Positions 35,903-42,773 of a stretch of 47,218 nt of DNA are shown here, piece after piece. Position numbers and translations under genes: made by a program. Origin of the DNA: Thalassospira profundimaris (GTDB lineage Bacteria; Pseudomonadota; Alphaproteobacteria; Rhodospirillales; Thalassospiraceae); the NCBI RefSeq assembly GCF_003326675.1, contig NZ_JPWF01000022.1:1-47218 (forward strand), in the 5' to 3' direction. Positions within the stretch are counted from its first letter, which is position 1; each line of letters opens with the position of its first letter. The notes under the pieces are model-generated. The model searched no databases. It was given only the letters and a program-made list of their open reading frames with translations, and was not told where the DNA came from.

Positions 35903-37905
35903 ACGATCAACTCTTCAAAATTCTTCTTGATTGTTTCGGCCAAGATCACCGCTTCCAAGTTCAATCCATCAATTTCAATATGGATGTCGCGTAGCGCTTC
36001 TTCGAAATCGAAGTCCTCATCCTCCACTTCCGGGGCCACGCCGACATAGCGTCCCGGTGTCAGGCTCCAGTCATTGGCCTTGAGCTCATCGCGACTGACG
36101 AGCTTGACCAGCCCCTCGACATCGCAAAGCTCTGCATTAGGAAAACGCGTTTGTAACCACTCAGCCTGAGTGTGGAAGTAGCGTGCCATCTTTAGGTGCT
36201 CGGTCACATCATGACGCGCGGCATCAAGTTCATTCAGGCGCTTTTTGCCCTCTGCCGGTTTGGTGCCCTCTTGCACCTCCTGTTCGTGCACACGGGTTGC
36301 CAGCTTGTTGAGATGGTCGATTTCCTTGGCCAAAGCCTTGGCCTGATCCGCCAAAGGCTCAAATGCAGTGGCTAAGTCTTTCAGTCCTGAATTGTCTCGC
36401 ACGGAGCCTTCCCAATGTTCCGCCTTAGCTACTTTTGCCTTCTCGGCTAGCAGATCTATGTCGGCTTTGATGGTTTCCGCTAATGCATCAAGTTCGTCGT
36501 TCTTATGCGCGGCGGTTACGGCATCAATCGCCTTGATAAGGCCGGAAAAATCGCATGCCTGCATTTGGGTGTAGGCTGTTTTCAGATAGCTTTCGACAAG
36601 CCCTAGGAACCGATCCGTCTGGCCGCGATAGAGCCAGACAATAGCCGTGATGTTCTGTTGTTGCTCCGGCGTGAAATCGAAAATCTTGCGCGTTACCTTG
36701 CGGTAGATATTCCGCGCATCGATCATCAGCACCTTGTCTTTGAGGTGCTCGGGCTTGCCTTTGTCAAAGAACCACAGCTCACACGGGACGGAGCGTGTGT
36801 AGAAGAAGTTGCCCCGAATGGCGACCATCACATCGACATCGCCGGTCTTGATCAGCGCTTCACGCACCTTGGCTTCACCGCCACCGGCGGATGATGCCTG
36901 CGAGGACATGACAACGCCGGAGCGCCCGGTCGGTGACAGGTATGAATGAAAGAATGACATCCAGACATAGTTGCCATTGGAAACCTTGCCGCCCTTGTTC
37001 ACCCCCGGCAGGCCGAATTCCAGACGCGGATCATTCTTGATTTTCTCGGCGTCAATTTCATCTACGTTGAATGGTGGATTGGCCATCACGAAATCGGCTT
37101 TGCCGACCATGTCGTGCGGGTCTTCGTAATAGGAAATCGCCTTTTGAATATCGCCTTCCAAGCCATGAACAGCGAGGTTCATTTTTGCCAGGCGAATGGT
37201 CGTTGGGTTCTTCTCCATCCCGTAGAACGTCACCCGTTCATTCGGATTGGCTTTCATCTTCTCGATGAAATGCGCAGACTGCACGAACATGCCGCCCGAC
37301 CCACAAGCCGGATCAATGATCTTGCCATGGTCTGGTTCGATTACGTTGACGATGGTCTGAACGATGGAGACAGGAGTGAAGAACTCACCGCCATCGTGGG
37401 CCTTCTGATCGGCAAACTGTGTCAGGAAGTACTCGTAGATTTTACCGAAAACGTCGCCGTCTGCCTTTTCAAGTGCGGGGTCGTTGAATGTCCGCAGAAG
37501 CTGGCCAATGTCGTCGTCACCCAGTTCCTGGTATTCGGCCTTGGGCAAGGCACCCGCAAGTGATTCATAGTCCCGCTCTATGCTGTCCATCGCGGTCATA
37601 ATCGCACCCGCTCTATCCCCGCCATCAGGAACCGTAACCAGATGATCAAATTGAGCTTCTGGCTTTAGGAAAATTGAGCCGCGTTGCGAGAAGTCTTCCT
37701 TGGTCAGCTGACGTGTGACGCCGCCACGAGATGGTAGCGTTGCTTTGATTTCGTCTTGGACGCGGAGGAACCGGCTGTAGGCATGGCGCAAGAAAATCAG
37801 CCCCATGACGGGCATGAAATACTCATTGCTCGCGAAGTTTGAATTCGCGCGGAGATGGTCCGCTACAGACCAAAGCCGCTTTTCGATTTCACCGATGTGT
37901 TCCAT
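35899..37905 (-). CDS. hsdM: Type I restriction enzyme methyltransferase subunit
   Basis: HsdM methylates adenine in the hemimethylated target and forms the core with HsdS and HsdR. The 668-residue protein has the N-terminal HsdM helical domain, the SAM-binding motif DPACGSGG (198-205) and the catalytic NPPF (276-279), as in N6-adenine methyltransferases. A long helical C-terminal extension with coiled-coil character (about 440-590) is longer than in EcoKI-type HsdM. It is the first gene of the minus-strand operon, whose promoter must lie in 37906-38100. Confidence 0.95.
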   Translation of the reverse strand: MEHIGEIEKRLWSVADHLRANSNFASNEYFMPVMGLIFLRHAYSRFLRVQDEIKATLPSRGGVTRQLTKEDFSQRGSIFLKPEAQFDHLVTVPDGGDRAGAIMTAMDSIERDYESLAGALPKAEYQELGDDDIGQLLRTFNDPALEKADGDVFGKIYEYFLTQFADQKAHDGGEFFTPVSIVQTIVNVIEPDHGKIIDPACGSGGMFVQSAHFIEKMKANPNERVTFYGMEKNPTTIRLAKMNLAVHGLEGDIQKAISYYEDPHDMVGKADFVMANPPFNVDEIDAEKIKNDPRLEFGLPGVNKGGKVSNGNYVWMSFFHSYLSPTGRSGVVMSSQASSAGGGEAKVREALIKTGDVDVMVAIRGNFFYTRSVPCELWFFDKGKPEHLKDKVLMIDARNIYRKVTRKIFDFTPEQQQNITAIVWLYRGQTDRFLGLVESYLKTAYTQMQACDFSGLIKAIDAVTAAHKNDELDALAETIKADIDLLAEKAKVAKAEHWEGSVRDNSGLKDLATAFEPLADQAKALAKEIDHLNKLATRVHEQEVQEGTKPAEGKKRLNELDAARHDVTEHLKMARYFHTQAEWLQTRFPNAELCDVEGLVKLVSRDELKANDWSLTPGRYVGVAPEVEDEDFDFEEALRDIHIEIDGLNLEAVILAETIKKNFEELIV

Positions 37906-38117
37906 CTAGACCTTTGTGTTTTCTTTTTCGGTCAAGGCGATCAGCCCAACGACCACCATTTATTAAGTGACTTATAGTGCTATCAGGGCGACCATCTCAT
38001 GTTTGTCAGCCCACGTTCGGTTACCAAAAAATAATTCTAAATCATTTCATCAATACGCTTAGCAAAACCGTACATGCAACAAATCCAATAGCTCGGTTGC
38101 ATTATCACTTTTCTTTT

Positions 38118-38205
38118 CCGTTGAGCATGGCACCGCCATGCGAATAAGCAGGAAGCCCGTTTGGGCTGTTTGGTGGGCCCACCAAACCTATCCTGCCCCC
38201 ACAAC
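38118..38205 (+). other. oriT: RP4/IncP-like origin of transfer (oriT)
   Basis: The segment has, in order, CCGTTGAGCA (38118-38127), CACCGCCA (38131-38138), TGCGAATAAG (38139-38148), a hairpin AGCCC-GTTT-GGGCT (38154-38167), a perfect 20-bp palindrome GTTTGGTGGGCCCACCAAAC (38168-38187) and the IncP-type nic sequence ACCTATCCTG/CCC (38186-38198), with the predicted nick between 38195 and 38196. From memory, the RP4 oriT has the same blocks in the same order: GTTGAGCACCGCC, TGCGAATAAG, a CCCG/CGGG hairpin, GTGGGCC and ACCTATCCTGCCC. The palindrome would be the relaxosome protein site. Nick polarity sends the sequence to the right of 38196 first. Confidence 0.82.
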
Positions 38206-38220
38206 GACAGGTGAAAGTTG

Positions 38221-38310
38221 TGCCATCTCGTGCACCATCATGCAATCTTTTGCATTTTCGTGCAATCTTATGCACTCTCATGCAATCACATGCAGCGCAT
38301 TGTATTTACA
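38221..38310 (+). repeat. Nine decamer repeats phased at exactly 10 bp, beside oriT
   Basis: Nine consecutive 10-base units start at 38221, 38231, 38241, 38251, 38261, 38271, 38281, 38291 and 38301. Seven begin TGCA, the first TGCC and the last TGTA; the consensus is about TGCAATCTCA. The exact helical spacing puts every unit on one DNA face. The array begins 25 bases right of the predicted nick and ends about 105 bases before the serine recombinase. It probably binds a DNA-bending protein such as the TraK-like protein or the recombinase (inference). Related ATGCAAC/GTTGCAT arms lie at 38074-38080 and 38096-38102, left of oriT. Confidence 0.85.
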
Positions 38311-38415
38311 GGATTTTCTTAAATACCTATCCTTAAGAGAAATCGCTGTTTTACCCTTGCGCATCAGCAATCCCGAAAGGTAATCAATCTGATCCAACCT
38401 TCGAGGATACAATCA

Positions 38416-40035
38416 GTGCATGTAGCAATCTACGCCCGCCACTCAACGGACAAACAGGAAACCAGTACCCAGGATCAGATCCGACGCTGCCGAGAATATT
38501 GCAGCGTCAGAGGCTATCAGGTTGCTGACGTGTTTTTTGACGAGGGCATTTCAGGTTCTCACATTGCAAACCGCCCTGGCATCGGTGCCCTTCTAGTCGC
38601 AGCACTCAACGGACGATTTGAGGGTGTCGTGGCGGAAGATTTGAGCCGCATCAGTAGAGACCAGGCCGACACTGCCAATTTCTTCAAAAAGATGATGTTC
38701 TTGGGTCTTCCTGTTGAGACCGTCACAGATGGGGTAATCAACGAGCTGCATATTGGCCTGAAAAGCACTATGAATGCGCTCTATCTAAAGGATCTGTCTG
38801 ACAAGACCCATCGTGGGGTGATCGCAGCTGTTCTGCGTGGAGGTGTTCCTGGCGGTCAACTTTATGGCTACGATCTTGTGCATGCCCTTGACGAATTTGG
38901 CGAACCCATCCGAGGGAAACGCAAAATCAACGACGAACAAGCTACTGTCATCCGCGAGATATTTGAGTATTACGCGGAAGGCAGAAAGCTGAAACACATC
39001 TGCGACGATTTGAACCGGCGCGGAATTGACTCCCCCAAGGGTGGGAAATGGGCACCTTCAAGCCTCGTTGGCTCGTTTGTCCGACAAACCGGAATGCTTC
39101 GCCAAACGCTCTATAACGGCGTCGTCACCTTCAACAAAATGCAGTACCGCAAACATCCGGAAAACGGCAAACGCCTATCAATCATGCGTCCGGAAAAGGA
39201 ATGGATCACAGTTCCAATCCCCGAACTTGCCATCATTGACGATGAGACTTTTGCAAAGGTCCAGAAGGCTCTTGATGAACGATCCAGCAAACACCTTCAG
39301 CGCAAAATGATGCCCACTGTGATGACGGAAGAGGAGAAGCGCGAGACGTCCATTCGCCGCTCAAGGGAATGGCGTCGCAAACAGGCTGTCACGAAGAAGC
39401 GTGCCAATGCGGTGTTTGGCGGCAAACTCTATTGCGGGGAGCACGATCAGAAAATCACGGCGACCTATGCAAAGCATTATTCCTGCCCTGTCAAAGGCTG
39501 CGCGAACAGGAACCTTCACTATGACGAGATTATCAAGCTGGTGTTGGGTGCCATCGCTGACCTTGACGAGGCAAAGATCATCGAGCATTTCGAGAGCGAT
39601 GAAATCCAACAATTTCGCGCTTATCACACACGCGAGATTGAACGCCTGAATCAGCATCTAGAGGATCTTCGCGCCAGCATCAATAAGGTTGTCGATGCCT
39701 TGGGCCCAGACGCACGTTCAGCTGAAATACGTGCATTTTTCGACGACAAAGCAGAACAGATCCAACGTACGAAACTCGACCTCGCCCATCATAAACAAGC
39801 GCTCGCAGACAGCGCGCCTCCCAAAAAACTACATGCCATTGTGGAGCGTCATCAAAACCTCTTGGCGAAACTTGCCGTATGGTCTCGAGATTCTAGCGCA
39901 GTAAACCCGTTACGTCAGGTCATTCTCAAACTTACAATCGCTACCAACAAAGTAGGAAACAATTCGGATCTCCAACACACATGCAGTGCGGATTTTGACT
40001 TCCCTGCGATAGTTACCTCCCAAAAGAATGGATAG
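38416..40035 (+). CDS. Large serine recombinase
   Basis: The 539-residue protein has the serine recombinase catalytic domain with YARHS (nucleophile S10), an EDLSRISRDQ block carrying active-site arginines, the recombinase domain (about 150-275), a zinc-ribbon (YCGEHD, CPVKGC, about 338-362) and a C-terminal coiled coil (about 395-470), the layout of integrase-type large serine recombinases. GTG 38416 is the first start and is followed at once by the fold core; GAGGA lies 12 bases upstream. It may integrate the element or only the neighbouring cargo. Its attachment site is not obvious. Confidence 0.92.
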   Translation: MHVAIYARHSTDKQETSTQDQIRRCREYCSVRGYQVADVFFDEGISGSHIANRPGIGALLVAALNGRFEGVVAEDLSRISRDQADTANFFKKMMFLGLPVETVTDGVINELHIGLKSTMNALYLKDLSDKTHRGVIAAVLRGGVPGGQLYGYDLVHALDEFGEPIRGKRKINDEQATVIREIFEYYAEGRKLKHICDDLNRRGIDSPKGGKWAPSSLVGSFVRQTGMLRQTLYNGVVTFNKMQYRKHPENGKRLSIMRPEKEWITVPIPELAIIDDETFAKVQKALDERSSKHLQRKMMPTVMTEEEKRETSIRRSREWRRKQAVTKKRANAVFGGKLYCGEHDQKITATYAKHYSCPVKGCANRNLHYDEIIKLVLGAIADLDEAKIIEHFESDEIQQFRAYHTREIERLNQHLEDLRASINKVVDALGPDARSAEIRAFFDDKAEQIQRTKLDLAHHKQALADSAPPKKLHAIVERHQNLLAKLAVWSRDSSAVNPLRQVILKLTIATNKVGNNSDLQHTCSADFDFPAIVTSQKNG

Positions 40036-40282
40036 ATAGACCGGCAAAATTCTGCCTATCAAAATGCGAAGTCATTTTGGCGACCACACAGGATCCCATG
40101 CGTAAAAAAATTATCCGAATTGGCTCAGCCTCGTATCAAGAGATCCAAGATTAGTAGTTGTTTGTGGGCACAAAAATCAAAAACCGCGTTCTTTCCGGCC
40201 TTGGCAAAACTTGTAGTTGCACCCATGACTCCTTTTCGCCAAAATAAGAAATAAGTAATGTTGCCTTTTGGGGAGAGGCCCG
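40036..40282. other. Intergenic region upstream of the three-gene cassette
   Basis: This 247-base, AT-leaning gap separates the recombinase from the cassette and should carry the cassette promoter. GTAGTTG occurs twice (near 40152 and 40211). GGGAGAGG at 40270-40277 is the ribosome-binding site of the first cassette gene. No terminator or RNA gene is evident. Confidence 0.4.
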
Positions 40283-41989
40283 TTGGACGCGAGAGTAAAT
40301 AATGCCGGCGACTTCATGTACCGGATGTATCTAGAAAGTTCAGACCTACAAGTGGGAGGCCGCTTGGGAAAGGTTTATACACTTGGCCCAACGGGCACAA
40401 AGGTGGGCTTTGCTTACCAGCAATCACGCGCGTTTGCGTTAGCTACAGAATTCTCAAATAGCAACGCCTCAGAAACGAAAAACAAGGCGATTGCTGTTAT
40501 CGGTGCCGGTGTAGGCGGTTTGACTTTGGCCTGTGCCTTGCTTGCGGTGGGATACCCCCGAGTTTCGATTATCGAAAAATACACTGACGTCTTGGCAGAT
40601 CAGGCAGAGTCATCCCACAGACTTGTCCATCCCAGTTACAATTCCTGGCCACTAGCTGATACATTCTCTTCAACAACAGACTTCCCATTCTTCAATTGGT
40701 ATGCCGGTCCCTGTAAATCGGTGATCAGAGGCCTCAGGAAGGAATGGGAGTTGAACTGGAAATCAGACTTTTCTGAACGCTTCATTGGCGGCACTACGGT
40801 TAGCAGCATTTCGGTTGATGAAGAAAAGGTGATCGTGCGCACATTAGATTGCAACGAAGAAGAAAAGGAACGGCAGTTCGACGTTGTTTTTGTGGCGACA
40901 GGGTTTGGTGAAGAAAACGGTCTGCTGATCCGAGAAGAAGGACAACCTACAAAGAGGAGTGTTCGCTATTGGGATCATGAAAATCTTCAACGGTATACAC
41001 TAAACCCCAAACTACAGCAGTTTCTCTGTATTGGAACCGGTGATGGAGCACTTATAGATTGTGCTAGACTGGCTTACAAAACTGACGTGTTCGAGCTTGC
41101 TTCAGAATTGATGGGTGCCCTTTCACTAGGGTTCTCGGATAACTCGGGATTTCACAAGAGAGACCCATCGACATTTGAGGAATTTATTCGAGATTCAGAA
41201 GTCAAAGCGCGAACAACAACAAACTATCATGAGCAATGCAAAATTCTTGATGAAGAATATAGAAAATTTGTTTCCCTCTTCGATGTACAGGTTAATAACG
41301 TACTATCAAAAGGGCTCTTTTTTAACGAGACCTTCTACAAGGACCGTAAAATAGTTCTGTGCGGGAAAGATCCGACACCATTTAACATCGCATCAACGCC
41401 AATTAATAAAATCATCCTAGCATATATGCTTAAAACTGGCGCCGTTTCTTACCAACAAGGAGAAGTTAGTTTATCCGATGACGACACTACAATAACCGCA
41501 ATAAATTTTGCTGATGACCAATTTAATCTCAATATATACGATTTTGATTATGTAGTCGTTCGCATAGGCGCATCGCCACCTGTACATAATCTCTGCGCCC
41601 CCTCGCGAAATGCTGAACAGCACCCGTCCTCGACAGAGCAGCAAAAACTTAGTGACATGCCTCACACTCATTTCCCAATTGAGGATTTCTTGCGCCTAGC
41701 GAATGGACATAGAAAAGCAATTGCAATCCCAAAATCCGAAAAAAGATATCAAGCGCTAGAAAAGAAAATCGATGCACTAGTCCACGATATATCTGGAGGT
41801 AGAAAGCTGAGCTCGCCGCGAGTGGTCCTCTACAAAGAACATCCACGCCAGATAGCATTAGCATTTAATTCTTCAGACTTTTTTGACTTATCACAGAAAA
41901 AAATGGGTGGTGTTGTCAGTCACCTATTTGGCGTCCCAGTTAAGGTGGATCAAAGCGGCGGAGAAAACGTCGAATTGTCTGGAGTGTAA
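40283..41989 (+). CDS. Cassette gene 1: Rossmann/FAD-like protein of unknown role
   Basis: From TTG 40283, five bases after GGGAGAGG, the protein has 568 residues. A start at 40268 is possible but lacks the site. After about 65 residues without clear homology comes a dinucleotide-binding Rossmann motif GAGVGG (74-79) with an acidic strand-2 end E98, then SSHRLVHPSYNSWP (110-123), a FAD-type FDVVFVATGFGEE, and a second glycine-rich motif CIGTGDGALIDCARLA. The last 150 residues show no recognisable fold. It resembles FAD/NAD(P) oxidoreductases, but I cannot name a family or substrate. It might sense or use a flavin or pyridine nucleotide for the cassette. Confidence 0.7.
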   Translation: MDARVNNAGDFMYRMYLESSDLQVGGRLGKVYTLGPTGTKVGFAYQQSRAFALATEFSNSNASETKNKAIAVIGAGVGGLTLACALLAVGYPRVSIIEKYTDVLADQAESSHRLVHPSYNSWPLADTFSSTTDFPFFNWYAGPCKSVIRGLRKEWELNWKSDFSERFIGGTTVSSISVDEEKVIVRTLDCNEEEKERQFDVVFVATGFGEENGLLIREEGQPTKRSVRYWDHENLQRYTLNPKLQQFLCIGTGDGALIDCARLAYKTDVFELASELMGALSLGFSDNSGFHKRDPSTFEEFIRDSEVKARTTTNYHEQCKILDEEYRKFVSLFDVQVNNVLSKGLFFNETFYKDRKIVLCGKDPTPFNIASTPINKIILAYMLKTGAVSYQQGEVSLSDDDTTITAINFADDQFNLNIYDFDYVVVRIGASPPVHNLCAPSRNAEQHPSSTEQQKLSDMPHTHFPIEDFLRLANGHRKAIAIPKSEKRYQALEKKIDALVHDISGGRKLSSPRVVLYKEHPRQIALAFNSSDFFDLSQKKMGGVVSHLFGVPVKVDQSGGENVELSGV

Positions 41990-41996
41990 GACAAGC

Positions 41997-42773
41997 ATGC
42001 AAAAAACTTTAGCGCAAACCAGTGACGTAAAACCGAACCGAAATGCTGTAGCTGATCCGACTACTTGGTTGATTGCAACAAACCGCTCAAGGACAGCGTA
42101 CACACTCGTTTTGCGAAAGAGGGCACAGAAGGTTTTAGAGGTTGGCGAAGTACACGAAACTGATGGAATAGTGCTGTCGGGCAGGCCGACATTTCCCGCA
42201 AAAGCTAGAAAGGCTGTTGATCTCGTTGCTGCAGTTGAAGTCTCCTGGAAAAAGCACAAACCATCTTTTGTTTCCAGATGTAACGATCCGTATTCTGCAC
42301 TAGGGAGTGAATGTCACTTTTATGGTTCTCGCAAAGTAAAAATGAAACTGACTTCATTGAACTGCTCTGTGAAAGCCCCAGCGGGCGAAGGGGTCGACTA
42401 TTTGAACGGTTTCATGGAGTTCAAAGTTTTAACCGGAAGCAAACGCCTTGAGCTTGATCGCAAAATAATATGCGACGAACGAGGTCGAGCACTTGGACTT
42501 CCAGTCGCACAATCAGAAACTGCCGTTTATGCAATTCCAATAGCAGAGTGCTTAAGGAATCTAGAGCTGGTGTGCGAGAAAAAAAAACACAGAGCAATTG
42601 ATTGGATTAGGGAAGGGTACGACAACTTCAAAGAATCTTTCCAAAATCGACAGAAATCAAAACATTTCACTGAGACTTATACTAACAATGCCAAAGACCA
42701 TTCCAAGGATACTGGGATATTAAATAGTATATATAAAGCGTCGTTAGTAGGTGGTATAATTGAAAAAAAATAA
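41997..42773 (+). CDS. Cassette gene 2: unknown 258-residue protein
   Basis: ATG 41997 lies seven bases after the stop of gene 1 and gives 258 residues; a longer in-frame reading from 41883 overlaps gene 1 and is less likely. Residues 20-110 look beta-rich (WLIATNRSRTAYTLVLRKRA), a Cys-containing stretch follows (SRCNDPYSALGSECHFYGS), and the C-terminal 60 residues are basic and polar. There is no signal or membrane segment. The end overlaps gene 3 by 14 bases, so the two are coupled. I do not recognise the family. Confidence 0.65.
   Translation: MQKTLAQTSDVKPNRNAVADPTTWLIATNRSRTAYTLVLRKRAQKVLEVGEVHETDGIVLSGRPTFPAKARKAVDLVAAVEVSWKKHKPSFVSRCNDPYSALGSECHFYGSRKVKMKLTSLNCSVKAPAGEGVDYLNGFMEFKVLTGSKRLELDRKIICDERGRALGLPVAQSETAVYAIPIAECLRNLELVCEKKKHRAIDWIREGYDNFKESFQNRQKSKHFTETYTNNAKDHSKDTGILNSIYKASLVGGIIEKK

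Noticed and set aside
38168..38187. 20-bp palindrome as a transcription terminator
   Set aside because: It has no spacer loop and no T-run on either strand, and it sits directly against an IncP-type nic sequence, so oriT is the better reading.
38221..38310. Decamer array as a CRISPR array
   Set aside because: The units are 10 bases with no spacers and no cas genes are nearby.
40056..40080. tRNA-end-like string (TGGCGACCACACAGGAT) after the serine recombinase
   Set aside because: No T-arm, anticodon arm or acceptor partner can be built around it, so it is not a tRNA or a supported att site.
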